NCBI GenBank assembly: GCA_008711295.1
Contig: VUYV01000054.1
Span: 3,643,318-3,707,317, forward strand
Direction: 5' to 3'
Length of the DNA stretch: 64,000 nucleotides
Source: Anarhynchus alexandrinus
Lineage: Eukaryota > Chordata > Aves > Charadriiformes > Charadriidae
Shown here: positions 50,526-62,632 of the stretch, piece by piece
Layout: each line of letters starts with the position of its first letter
Numbering within the stretch: position 1 is the stretch's first letter
Notes under the pieces: model-generated
Seen by the model: only the letters and a program-made list of their open reading frames with translations
Databases searched by the model: none
Told to the model about the DNA's origin: nothing
Translations under genes and position numbers: made by a program

Positions 50526-51829
50526 GCTGGTTGCCCCTGGACCTGCCCTCTCCCTGGCTCTGCACCCATGGGTGAAGAGAGCAGTGAGTTTGCTGGATGA
50601 ACCTCTGTCCTGCCTATGATCAAGTCTACCAGAAGACTGTATGTGTCCTTCACCCATCTGACACTGGCCATCCTCCCAGTTCCGCTTTCCAACCTGTCCT
50701 CGCTGGTGGGGCCCTGGCTGCTCTTCTGTTACCTTGTGGGGATCGCGTCCATGGGTGTAATTCAAAAGGTCTGTAAGGGTTAAAGCTTGGGGCTTTGAAA
50801 TTTCCATCGCTCCTCCTCTGGCTGTGATGCCGGAAGTGTGCAGAATCAGGAAGCGATGGTGGTGCTAGTTATCCGTGCAAGGTGTGAGTTTCTCAGGCCA
50901 GATACTGTGTCCCCAGATATAATTCAGTGGAGTCGGCGCAAAAGGCAGATACTGAGAAACAGATGAGGGAAGCAGAGCACAGGAGAAAAAGACCACGAAG
51001 TAACTTCAAGAAATAACACCCATTTATCTCCAACGCAGCCCTCGCCAGTGCTGCCTGCCCCATCCCTCCAGAGGGAAGATCCCACACGGCTGAGCTGGTC
51101 CCGCTTGCCCGGCAATGCCCTTGCCCCTCGGGAGCTGTAATTTGTGGTGTTTCCCGCGGGCAGCTGCAGCACAGTCCCTGCCCAGCTCCGGCAGCTGGTG
51201 CGGGAGAGCTGCCACGGGACGTCCGGAGCTGCTCCGTTCCTCCAGGCCCCGGCTTTCCTCACCCTACGCAAACAGTTTGTGCAAGAAGCCCCGGGCTCAG
51301 CCTCTCCCTGGGGTGGAGCACCACCAGCACGCACAGGGACACGCTGCCCTCGCCAGCCTCTCCCAGCCACCACCCTCCAAAGACTGGCACAATTTAGCCT
51401 GCCGTTCCCCGGGATGTCTGCAGTCCTGCACGAGCTCTGTTCCTGCAGTTTACCCAACGGCTGCACACAGGATCCGGCCTGCCCGCTCTTCTTTCGCAGC
51501 TTTGGGCACCAGCTTGCAGCAGTCGCTGTTTTCTCCCCGGAATTTTAGGGCCCCTGGAGCCAGGAAGATGTTTGTCCCCATCTCTCCCTTCAGCCAGTGC
51601 TGTGGTACAACACCCAAAATGACCAGGGGACCGTGACGCTCCTCTGGAGGTGGCTGCAAAACATTTGGATGTCAGGACAATCCCATCTGGCCGATAGTAT
51701 TGCTGGCAGCAACCTCCCCGCAAGACATAAGCTGCGTGGTTACCTGGCCTCCTGCTTTCCGCCCTTTGCAACAAGGCCACTACCTTCAAATCTTCAACTT
51801 ACTGAGATCACATAAGGATTTTTTTACTA
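50526..51829. other. Intergenic, no gene seen
   Basis: GC-rich around 51030-51480 with scattered CpG; frames on both strands show no family match. Confidence 0.5.
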
Positions 51830-52110
51830 CTTTTTACTAGGGCATGTAGCGATAGGATGAGGGGGAATGGCTATAAACTGGAAGAGGGCAGGTTTAGACT
51901 AAACATTAGGAAGAAGTTTTTCACTTTGAGGGTGGTAAGGCACTGGAACAGGTTGCCCAGAGAGGTTGTTGAGGCCCCATCCCTGGAGGTGTTCAAGGCC
52001 AGGCTGGACATGGCCTTGGGCAACCTGGTCTAGTGGGAGGTGCCCTATGGCAGGGGGGTTGGAACTTAATGATCTTCAAGGTCCCTTCCAACCTAAACCA
52101 TTCTATGATT
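51830..52110 (+). mobile_element. CR1 LINE 3'-end fragment, young-looking
   Basis: Begins at CTTTTTACTAGGGCATGTAG and ends in a single TTCTATGATT tail unit. Same length and same 5' truncation point as the inverted copy at 36768-37048; the 7 differences I count are all transitions. The open frame it contains is a by-product, also present in the other copy. Confidence 0.95.
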
Positions 52111-53036
52111 TGGTTGCATTGAGCCACTACGCACCTTCCTGGGCCACGGCTTCAGCAGGATGCAAATCAGCAGAGCATCACTGCCATCGAGGCAGCAGAG
52201 CTGCTCCAGTTCTGTGGAAGAGCAGCCATGAGCTGGTCTCCACCTCTCAGCGGGCACTGCCGCATCTCGGCACAACTGTGCATCTGAGCAGGCAACATGG
52301 GGTAAGTTATCCTGCCTGCCCTGCCGGTCCCGGGTCCAAACAGCCATCCTTTACGCCAGGGATGGGCATCGATGTCCCTATACCTCTGTGCTCTAAGCAT
52401 GGTTCACACCTTGGCAAGCTCACCCTGAAGTGCTGCCCCACTGACACGCCAGAAAAGACCAAAATGCATTTATTATTTTGCACCCAGTAACCATCAACTC
52501 ACGCGGCGTGGCTGCTAAGCCCCAGGGACCCGCAAAAAGCCCTGATGCAGGGAGGAGGCACAGCTCCTCTCCTTCAATGAAATCCCCTGAAATGCAGCAC
52601 ATTCGGCATTTTCATCCCTGCTCCTACCCCAGCTGCTTCCCAGAGAGGTTCGGGGGGGAGCAGCAGGCTGGAGCCCAACCGGTGGCCGCTATCTATCACC
52701 CCTCAGCACCCCAGGACCGCTGGATTCACACCAGCTCAGTCTCCTGCTCTGCAACCACAGCAGCTGCTGCAAGCACGGAGTCAGAGATAGAGAAAAAAAC
52801 AGCAGAGGATGGGGGGCAGGGGGGGACGGGACACGACACAACACGGACACGACCCCAACCCTCGGAGCAGGCAGGAAAGCCTAAAAAGATCTGGTTGGAC
52901 CTGGGGAGGACGAAGTCCTGTTTTCCTTGCTCTGTCTCCTTTGTCCCACCCCCCCCACCCCCCAAAATAACCCCGCTGATCAGCCTGCGATTAAAAACAA
53001 GGTTTCCTTGAGCAGCAATGAATTATTTTTTTTTTT
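52111..53036. other. Intergenic, no gene seen
   Basis: C-rich runs at 52949-52965 and a T run at 53026-53036 lead into the poly-G tract. No coding sequence recognised. Confidence 0.5.
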
Positions 53037-53056
53037 GGGGGGGGGGGGGGNGGGGT

Positions 53057-53092
<36 letters not shown>
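53037..53092. repeat. Poly-G tract with one N and one T
   Basis: About 54 G, with N at 53051 and T at 53056. Length is probably approximate. Strong quadruplex potential. Confidence 0.95.
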
Positions 53093-53094
<2 letters not shown>

Positions 53095-53480
53095 GACGAG
53101 GACAGACACACACACAACACGCGCCTGCGTCGGGAGGGGAACGCGCACAGGGCTTGTTTTGTGATGCTGGATTCCAGTTCGCCTCCGCCGGCGCGCTGGG
53201 ACACGGTGTCAGCTGCTTTCTGTCGCACGCTGCTATTTGGGAGACGGCGATGGAGAGAGAGGGAATGAGAAAGGGGGGGGTCCTCACTGGCGCTGGGTTA
53301 CGCGGTGCCCGCCTGAATGTCCCCATTGTGCTGGCGGGGAGGGGGCAGGAAGCGCTGCCATCGCCCCTCCGCACGCCTTGGCACCTCCCCGGCACCCTGC
53401 CAGGACGGGGAGGGGGGGGGACGGGACACCCCAGGAGAGGGGCAGGGCTTGTGCCCCCAGGGGGATGTTTGGAGGGAGGG
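53093..53480. other. CpG-rich stretch after the poly-G tract
   Basis: Many CpG within 390 bases (GACGACGAGG, CACGCGCCTGCGTCGGG, CGCCTCCGCCGGCGCGC, TTACGCGGTGCC). A small CpG-island candidate, with another N at 53534. No linked exon is identifiable. Confidence 0.4.
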
Positions 53481-56330
53481 AGGGGGGAAATAGGAGAGGG
53501 GAAAAGAGGGGAAAAACAAAACAAAACAAACAANCAAAATGCTGATTTCATCCCAAAAGCTGGGTTTGTGCAGGTGGCTGACCTGGAATGGGGCTAAACC
53601 GATCCCAGCAGGATGGGGGGTTCAACCAGCCCCAAAGCCCGCTGCTGACAGGTCCCTGGGGCCACCCCCATGCTCTACTGCTGGGGCTCTCCCCATTTCC
53701 CAGTCCCAGCCACCCAAACTGCCCCCTCTGCTTCCCAGCCTGCCGATGGGTGCCAGGCAGGGGCACCCTGGGCACCTACACCCATGCCGGCTACGTGCAG
53801 GTGTAGCCGAGCCAAAGAGCCTGGGTTCACCTGGACGATGTCTCCTCCATCACCCATGCAGGCAGAGAAACTCCAAAGCTGCTCAGCGCTCCCACGGAGC
53901 TTGACAGCACAAAATTAAACCCGACAGCAGGAGACAAAACCTTAAATGGCAGCAGGAAAGGATTTTTTTTTTCTCTTTTCCTTAAAACGTGTGAAGGCCA
54001 ATTGATTTCTCTAGGCCAGAGCCCAAGAGAAAAAGTAAAATCCTTTCCCAGCTCCCTGTGCCAGATGCCTGCTCCATCCTCCTGCACGAGGGGCTCGGGT
54101 ACCTCCGGACAAAGTCTGTGCTGCGCTGAAGGAAGGGTGCAGGAGTCAAAGCTCGGTGCACGAAACCAAGGGGGAGTTTTGCCCCCCAAAGTTACCTTAA
54201 CAATCTTAGAAAAAATAAAAGGTATGTCAGAGTAACATTTTGAAGAGCATCTACATGGCTTCAGGGCCCTGGTGCCACGTCAAGGGGTAACATGGGCTGG
54301 TAGGACCCTTGTGTTGGCCTTCGAGTGACAAGTTGTGGGGCTGGCACCCATTCAGCTTTTTATATTTCTTAATTTTGCATGCTCAGTAGTGTGCAAACCA
54401 GGAAGTCCATCACCCTGTCCTAAGCAAAGGGAATATAAATAGGCTGGCACCATGGAAGCGAGCGGGACTCGCTCCGTGCAAATGACAGGGGAACCCATCC
54501 TGGTTCCATTTTCCTGGTGCTTATTACATGACCTTTGTATTAATTAATGGTCTTAGACATCGGCAGGAGCAGACACTCATTCATTAGAGTAGTACCTGCA
54601 GTTACAGCGCTGGTGGGGAACACCACACATGAAACAACGTGCCTGTTTGTCCAGAGCCCAGCACATCACAGGCAAGCACATGGAAGGCAACTTCCACCTG
54701 GAAGAGACCAACCAGAGCCCACCACATCCCCCCGAGGGGGTATCTCACCCTCCAAGGACTTTGCTTACCCATGCCACCATGGTAAACACGCAGGGCCGCT
54801 GCAGGTCTGCCTTGGCCACTCGGCAGAGTGAGGCACCTTCCTGGTGGCCATCAGAGAAAAGATGGAGTAGGTGACAGCAGCTTGGAGGCCAGTCTGGAAG
54901 ATGCAGCCCTGGGCACCTCTGAAAGCCAAGCAAAGGCCAAGATAAAAGCATTTTGAGAGCTGCGCTCATTAGAGAAGAGGATGAGGTGTTTTTCACTTGT
55001 GTGATGTGAGCTTCTATTCACAGTTCCTCATTAGGACTCAAACGACCTGTGGACCTATCCCAACATTTGGTTGGCAGTATCTGTGCTCCTATCAGCTTTC
55101 AATTGTCCGTTGGGCAGGTCACTTGAGGGAAAAAAAAAATAAAATTAAAAGCCCATGCAATTATAAACCAGGTCCTTCCTTGTGTTCAGCCTCAGCTGAG
55201 TGGACGGTCTCCTAGGGTGACCCAAGACACTGACCTGGGCCTTCTGCCCTCTTCCCATTCACTCCACAGTCTGGCCAAGGCCAATACCAAGCAATTTTAA
55301 TTAAAACCTCTTTCCAGCCACAGTGGTGGGCATTTTGTCTGTTAATTGCAGAACAGACAGCCTCTCAGCGAAACGAATGACTGTCCAGTTGGCCAGTGTA
55401 CCCTTTCCAAGCCAAGGGCTGGGAACATTAGCACCAAGCACAAGAACAGTCTTTCATAGTAAGGACACATACAAAACAGAAGGTGAATGGTCTCCATCAT
55501 CATTAGGAAGCAAAAAGGAGAAGAACATTTTCTTCTGATGGGTGGGGGTGGAAACCAGGCTCAGAGCCTGTCTCTGCCATGTTGAAAAACCAAGATGGCA
55601 AAAGGACAACCATGTCTGCCCTCATACCTATTTCAGCCTTGGAGCAATCAGGTCCTCTCTTACATGTTGTTGCTCCTCAAGCTTAAAGACCTTGTGTTTT
55701 ATATACTGCTGAGCTTTATATCATTGCTGTTGCTCCCATCTTGTAGGCCCTAAAATTCTCTTTTTAAAACACCTATAACCTCCATTATACCACTGACATT
55801 CCACAGCTCTGCCTCATCCACACAGGCCAGCATTGCTCTTCTACATTTTTGGGTCATTCACAGAAATATGAAACAAGAAAGGCCTGGAGAGCTCCAGGGG
55901 AAACCTTCCCTTCTGCCTGACACTTCCCTTTGCAACCTCAACCGTGACCACTTCATGTGTACTCAGGCCAGACCTACCTTCATCCCACTCTCCAACCACA
56001 TACAGATCATTTTGTTCTTCAAAATCCACTGTAGACCTTGCAGCCTTCCCTTAAGGATAACAATTCGGCTTCTCTGGTGCAGTCCAACCATCTGCAGCAA
56101 GGGCAGGCATCCTCTGCATCAGAAGACAGGCTTTGGTGGGCATGTCAGAGATGAAAGGAAACCTTCCAGCTATGGCATTTCTCTCTCTGAACAGAAACTG
56201 GAGGCACACACGTGGTAGACTTGAGCTGTGTTGGTTGATGCAGCACCCAGCTCCTACAGCGTGGAGCTGCGTGCAGAAAACCTACACCACCCTCACGTAA
56301 CGTCGCTCACCGTAACGGCCCACCTGGGCT
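53481..56330. other. Intergenic, no gene seen
   Basis: 54340-54560 is AT-rich with TTCTTAATTTTGCATGC and TTGTATTAATTAATGG and could be a conserved element. An A-rich run lies at 55130-55147. No gene recognised. Confidence 0.45.
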
Positions 56331-56660
56331 GGACACCACCCAGGTGCCAAATCCACTTCCCTCGAGCTGTCCCCTCATTAGGCTGATTATAATTACCCGC
56401 CAACCTAATTGCACCCTTTCCTTCGGGAGAAGCAAGCTCAGGGATGCTGCTCCTACAGAGCAGCAGAGATTTGGCAGCATGCTGGGAAGCCACTGGTAAT
56501 TAGAGAGATATTTTTGTAACCTATACTGAGTGCCTTAAATCATGAGAGTGGAGCTAAGCATGCAAAAAGCTGTGGTGTGTATCTAAAGCATGCTGCTCAT
56601 GCTCCTCACGATTAAACATCATCATTAGCACAATTCACTTGGCAGACAGGAAAACCCCAG
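56331..56660. other. Homeodomain-motif-rich candidate conserved element
   Basis: ATTA or TAAT cores recur: CATTAGGC, GATTATAATTACCC, CCTAATTGC, GGTAATTAGAG, CGATTAAAC, CATCATTAGC. The stretch also has AAGCATGCAAAAAGC and AAAGCATGCTG. Such clusters are typical of developmental enhancers; function is inferred. Confidence 0.35.
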
Positions 56661-57100
56661 CTTCTGCCTCCATGCTCCGCAAGGGCTGTAGCTTCAAATG
56701 TGACATGATTTCGAGGGTATCGTGGTTGGTTCGCTTGCCAGAGTTTGAGCCTGGCTTTGCCTACAGGGGCTAGCACAGAAAAATGACATGTTCTTTAGTG
56801 GCAGCACAAAAAAAATTCACCCTGAAGATAAAAAGACACACACCCCCCTCCATTTCTAACCATCGCATGTGCTTCAAGAAGCCATATCTTGGTCTTTCTG
56901 CCCTAAAATCATGGCCAGCTTTCCCCCGGAAAACAATCCGAGTGTATTTGTAGTTGAAGGATGTTGACCAGAGGATGAAAACAAGCTGGTAAGGAAAGTT
57001 TTCACTTTCAAGTGCTACAGCTTTGCTGTTTGGAAACTTTCTCTGTTGCATGTTCTCCTTCCCAGCCAATTCACATTTTTGTTTCGATCTTTGCAGCCCC

Positions 57101-57785
57101 AGCCAGGCACTTCTGCGCGGAGCTGTTGTTAGTGTGTCATGGATAGCAACACATACCTAAGGGAAGGAGTCAACGTTTGCTGGAAACAGGCCTGGCTGAA
57201 CTCCCTTTCCCCCTCCCTAATCCAAATGGCCCCCAGCTTTGGAAAAGTTTGCCTCCAACTCTGCACTCGCTTGGCCCCAACTGCTATAAATAGTCGGAAC
57301 AAAACCTCCCGGGCCAAATGCCCTGAGTGTTTAGAAAGCTTTGATCCCGTGCTGCTTTTTGAGAGCTCGAGCCTTTTCAGCTCGTGCAGCTTGAGCCCAT
57401 ATTGCTGCTCAAAGCAGGTCCAGGGAGAGCCGACCGCCGGGCTGGGAAGCGGGAGGGTGACGAGCCCTCTGCGCGCCCCATGGGCAGACTCTCCTCGCCT
57501 CTCCTGTGGCCAACCAGCATCAATGCAAGAGAAGAGGACGGGGCGCCGAATTGGAGCTGTGGTACCCGCCTGGAGTCCACGGAGCTCGCCGAGGAGAGAA
57601 GTCCCTTGGCCAGAGCCGGCAAGTGAACCCTCCTCCAAGCTCCCGGCTGCAGTGTTTGCTTTCTGTCCCTGTTTTCCTGCGGGTTGAGGGTGCTTTGCTT
57701 CCCACTCCCTCTGGGTGTGCCTGGCTCTTGTGCCTTGGCACCGCTCGCCTTGGCCAGAGACGGAAGCGGAAAGACACAAACATCA
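57101..57785. other. TATA/MEF2-type site followed by GC-rich DNA
   Basis: CTATAAATAG at 57284-57293 is both a perfect MEF2 word and a possible TATA box; GC-rich DNA with CpG follows at 57420-57610. A 182-codon + strand frame (57139-57687) spans it but resembles no known family. A tissue-specific promoter is possible, yet no downstream gene is visible. Confidence 0.2.
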
Positions 57786-57842
57786 GGGGGGGAAAAAAAG
57801 AAAAAAAACCCAAAACAACAAACCAAAACCCAGAAAAAGGGC
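57786..57842. repeat. A/C-rich low-complexity tract
   Basis: G run then A runs broken by CCC and CAACAA. Same character as 17174-17226 and reverse-complementary to the T/G tracts. Confidence 0.85.
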
Positions 57843-59915
57843 TGCTCTGGCAGTATTTCCAACCCATCAAGTCCAGAGCGGGAATCCTATGAGCAAGCCA
57901 GCTCTCACAAAACCCCAGGCCAAGAGGTTTGGATAAGCGGCTCCAGGGTTTGCATCCCCCCTCCCCCCCAACCGCCAAGATCCCAATGGTTTCGGAGGAG
58001 CACAACTCAGCCCTTGCAGGGGTGCTCAGCACCCACAAACTGGCAGCTGCAGCAGGCACCGGGGCATGCTGCTCCTCAAGCCTCCCCTGCCCAAGGCTGG
58101 TGTGGCCACACGGGGAGGCAGCCCCACACACCTCCCCAGCCTTCACCAACCCCAGCCCTCCTTACAGCTCCAGCCACCAGCTTGTTCTTCCCATCTGGGC
58201 ACAAGAAAGAGGTCCTGAAGGCCATCCCAGCCTGGCTTTCCAGGCTCAGCGCTGCAGCGGGCAGCACTTGCGTTTCCCACCTCTGCATTTCGAATGGGTT
58301 TTTATGTATGTGGCTCAGAGCCCCCCAGATCCCAGCCAGGAAAACAGCTTTCTGCCCAAGTGGCTTTTTCCCTGCCAAAGCTCTTCCTTTTGGGAGCAGA
58401 AGTCGGCGATGCTGCTGCACACAGCAGCACAAGGACCGTGGCAGGGCAGGTTGGGATAACTCACCAGCAGCACCTTGGAGGAGAAGGGACCTTGCCACCC
58501 ACCACGGCTGGCAGGACAGAAGTGCAGCACCAAACCATCCTCCCTTCACGTTGCTTTAGCAGCCACAGCGTTTCCTAGGAGTTTTGCAGCAGCCTCACGC
58601 TTGGCCAATGCTTTTCCCCAACCAAGTGACTTCAAGGTGGTTACAGGACACTTTGCTCCAGAGCAAACCCCATTTGAAGCTCTTGGAAATGTTTCAAAGC
58701 CCAGCAGCGAGCATTTGCTCCCTGCCTTCTCACCTTGCTCGGCAGCAGGCTGGCAGTGGTGAAATCGCGGATCTGTGGAAATTCAGAGGAGCTGGCGTGG
58801 GCTTGGGCTGGTACGTCTCGGGGGGGGGCAACTTAGCTAATACTGCGTTGGGAAAGGGCTGTGGTCAGCCCCATCACCCTCTGTCACTGGCATCTGTCAC
58901 ATCCTCTAGCACGGGGTCAAGACAGCCTGGAAATTACTCCTTAGGGGAAGTTATAAATAAAGCAGCCCAGCTTTAAGGGAGCAGCGAAACCCCATGCACA
59001 GAGCCTACTGCAGAGAGAAGACCAGTGTTCAACCACCCTTCTCACCCCGCTGCAGCCCATAGTGCACCAGACGGAGCTTGGTCCCACTGCCTGGGATTGT
59101 ACCTTGTGGGGTAACCCCCTTGCAGATGTCCAGCCTGGAGTCACTTCTGGAGCACCTACCCTCAGCTCTCTGAGGCCATGGGACTTGCCGCCTGAGTCCT
59201 GCCAGGGGGCTTTTCCCCCTTTCTCCTGCCTGCTGCTCACCAATGCCATGGGGCAACCTTCACCCCGGGGGTGGGGGGGTGGGCTCCCATCACCTTCCTG
59301 CATCCCACGCTGAGGCACCCCGGATGGGGTGGCTGCTCCCCAGGGAGCCCACGGGGTTTGGCAGCACACTGCCTCGGAGGCGAGGGCTGGCTCGGGGCTT
59401 TGTTTTATGTCCTGTTTATCCTGCCGAGAGAAACAGAGGAGTTCAGTGTGCAGGAATCTCGCGCCCTCGCCCTGCTCCCCCGCCGCATGAAAGCTGCTGA
59501 GCAAACAGGAGAAAATCAAAGGCGATTGCGCCCCACTGGCAGCCCGCTGGGTTTCCGCACCGCCGGCCCCACTGCCAGCTCTTACATAAGCTGCCGGCTC
59601 GGCCCGGCACTGTGCTTGGGGCTTTTTTTCTTGTAAACCAAGCAGCCGCCCCAGCGAAGCCTCTCTGGGACCCTGCAGCTGTGCTGCCCCCTCTGCTCAT
59701 CATGGAAGACCCCTCTCTTGCCTCCTTGCCAGCCTGTTGGGTTCCCCTCCTGCACCAAATAAGATATAAAACCTGGGCTGCCCCTCAATATACAACTATG
59801 CTACATTCATCTGGTTGTTGGCATGGCAGGGCATGGGTGGTGGGTGACAGCCAAGCCGGGCTGTCCCCACGGCATCCCATGGTCCCCAGACTCAACCCAA
59901 CACCATGAGCTGCCA
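57843..59915. other. Intergenic, no gene seen
   Basis: The 291-codon frame at 57684-58559 and others are Pro/Ser/Ala-rich chance frames. No repeat or RNA gene recognised. Confidence 0.5.
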
Positions 59916-59965
59916 CCATCCCATCCCATCCCATCCCATCCCATCCCATCCCATCCCATCCCATC
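59916..59965. repeat. (CCATC)10 microsatellite
   Basis: Ten perfect pentamer units (GATGG on the other strand), followed by CCC. Confidence 0.97.
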
Positions 59966-62335
59966 CCCAGTACTGGGGCATGTTACCTTCTCCTGCTGCA
60001 AAAAGGAGATGCTTCAGCCCAAATCTGAGCTCCATAACACCAGACCTCACTTCTCTCTGCTTTTCACCCAGAGCATCACAGGGGTAGTCACAAGAGTGGC
60101 ACGGGTGGCATGGGTGCATGTCCTCTCCACCAAGCACAGCCTGAGGCACCAGGGCAAACTGTCCCTGCTTTCTGTAAGGGTGTCTCGATCCTGTCACCTT
60201 TGGCTGTCAAGTAGTCCCCAGGGATAAGGGCATCCCCAAATACCTGCCCTGCACGGGTTATGAGGGTTCATTTCCCCATCTCTCCTTGGCATGACCTCTC
60301 AGCAGAACAGGAATGAAAACCCTGCGAACATAAAAGCACCCAGGAAAGAATATTAAATCCTCTGTGTATATGCCCCTCGTCATCAGGCGTGGTCTCACTT
60401 TCCCCTCCAACACAAGGTTATTCTCTGGTTTGGCTAGGTGACAGCTGCCAGAGGAGGACAAGGAAGAACAATGTCAGCCTACCTTCTCTTTTCATCCCTA
60501 CCCCTTTTTTTCTCTCTTTGCATGCCTTTCACCATGGGAAAAGGAAGAAAGCAAAGTTTCATGCTTTGAGAATCAGTGCGCGGGCAGAGGTGGCTCTCAA
60601 GGGCCCCATGCCCCCACCCACCCACACTAGTCCCCCCTGCCCTGTGGGGTACCCTGGGAAGACCTCCCCAGACCATTGCTTCAGCAGCTCCATCCAACAC
60701 CACCTAGACCTGCCATCCATCAGTCTTCGGCTATCATCCTCTACCACGCAAAAGTATTCTTACTTCCTACTCCGTTTGGTGATTTCTGATTAAAAGCAAT
60801 AAAAAAAGTATCAAAATGCCATTTTCCTGGGTTTCACTGTCATTCAAACCTAACAGCATGGCAGCCCTGTTTACCTGTGTGCTCCCTGAGCCCTCGGTAG
60901 GGAACTCCTCACTTTCCAGCACGCACAGCAGAGGGATTAGATCAAATTAACTCATACTTGGAGCTGCGGCAGGATCAGGCAAATCCTGGCTTGGCTATCT
61001 CTCTTCAGACTACATCTTGCAAACAGAAGGGCTGGAAACAATTTTGCTTTAATTGCTTTTTAAAATGCAGCCAGCAGATGGTTTGGTAACCCAAATTCAT
61101 GACTCTTTCCACAGCTCCGAGCTGCTGGCTCGGAAACCAAACCCAAGAACGACCCAGGTAGCGAGGGATCCATCCTGCCAGCTTTACCCAAGTGCAGGCC
61201 ATAATGCCCAAGACAGGACTGCCCAAGGTGGCTGAGAGGGATACCCTGAGGCTGCCGGGCCATCGGCTGCCTTTGTTGCATGTCCTGTCTGCAATCCTCA
61301 GCCACCAGCGGAAAGTTGTCTCTATTTCTGGTTGTTGGTCTCAGCTCAAAAACTAACCAAATGGCACTTTGGCAGCCCAGGGCTGACAGGGACATTAAGC
61401 AGGCAGGTCTCCAGTCCCAAGTATTATTTTTGCTTGGAGGGGCTCTAGGCAACGGGTTGGCTGCTCCTGAATAGCACTTGCTCAGCATAGGACAGCCGGA
61501 AATAAGGGATAATTTGCAAGTGTCAGGGCCACCACGCTCAGGAACACCCTGGTAAGCCTGGAGAGCCCATGAGTATACAACATGGTCTGCAGCTTCCCTG
61601 GAGAGCATGGCATGGTCTCTCCAGGGCACGGGGGGCCATGGCTGGCCCACACATCCCTTTGTCACTTGGTCCTTGGGCGCTGTTCCCATGGTGCCATGCC
61701 CGAGAGCATCCTAGCTGCTCCTGAAAGGCTCATGGGTTAGGTGAGCAGAGTCCTTTTCTTGCTGGCTCTCATCCTGACCTGCTGTGTGACTTCCCAGTAG
61801 TCCCTTCACCTCTCCTTCTCCCTGGAAGTCAAAGGATTGCTGGGCCAGTGTCCGCGATGCCTCCATGCCCATCAAACGGGGAAGAGGGACTGACAGGGCT
61901 ACACACTGCTTGCAGACCTGTGCACTACAGGAGGGTATTAATACATCCACGCTGACTCTCCTGACCTGAGTGGTTTACTCTTCACATGTAGTCCCCACCT
62001 CTCTATGAACAGCTACGCACTCAGCATCTCACAGCACCCAGCTGCAGAGCTCTGCCCCAAAACTGGCCACATCAGAGCGTGGAGGAATTAAGGCTGTCCC
62101 GAGAACCTTTGCAAACGTCTCGTGAAGCAGGCTTGTTTTTCTGTTACAAAGTAATTTGAAATTCTTGGAAGGCAATCAGGAAAGTACAAAGTATTCCAGC
62201 TCAGGACAGCCTGGGACTCATTCCTTAGAGGCACAATGGTTGTTTACTCAATCCCTCATACATTAATATCTAAAAATTCATGAGTTCAATTGTAAACAAG
62301 AAGTACTGGCTTTACAGTGTTGTCTATTTAACAAT
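59966..62335. other. Intergenic; small AT-rich stretch at 61010-61110
   Basis: The 61010-61110 stretch (TTTGCTTTAATTGC, TTTTTAAAATGC, CAGCAGATGG) is a weak candidate conserved element. No gene recognised. Confidence 0.45.
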
Positions 62336-62393
62336 AGTGGTTCCAGCCTGAATGCTGATTTTGTTGTTATCTTTCTTCTAATCTTGCTATCAG

Positions 62394-62632
62394 AGGGTCA
62401 AGATCTTGCAAAATTATGGGAAATATTTCAAGCCCATTTATTTCTGGTTTTGAAATGCATCCCTCTGAAACCCAAGGCCAAAGAAAGACTATTTCAAATC
62501 AACATCGAAGAGTACAGGCAGGGAGACGAGCTGTTTGTGCCAGCACTGTCCTCTGGCTCAAGAACAAATGAAGAAAAAGCCGGCCACAGATACATTTGTG
62601 CTGGAAATCTGTGGAAGATTCCTAACAATTGA
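62394..62632 (+). other. Exon-like block: strong acceptor then an 80-codon open frame
   Basis: A long pyrimidine tract (62360-62390) ends in CAG at 62391-62393, a textbook splice acceptor. The following frame stays open to TGA at 62630-62632 and reads in a protein-like way (GQDLAKLWEIFQ, LKPKAKERLFQI, EEYRQGDELFVPA, HRYICAGNLWKI). It lacks an ATG of its own, so it would be a terminal or internal exon. I do not recognise the protein. No partner exon was identified upstream, so chance or a non-coding exon remains possible. Confidence 0.2.

Noticed and set aside
57684..58559. 291-codon + strand frame, the longest outside the gap
   Set aside because: Starts next to an A/C low-complexity tract, Pro/Ser/Ala-rich, overlapped by long frames on the other strand, no family resemblance.
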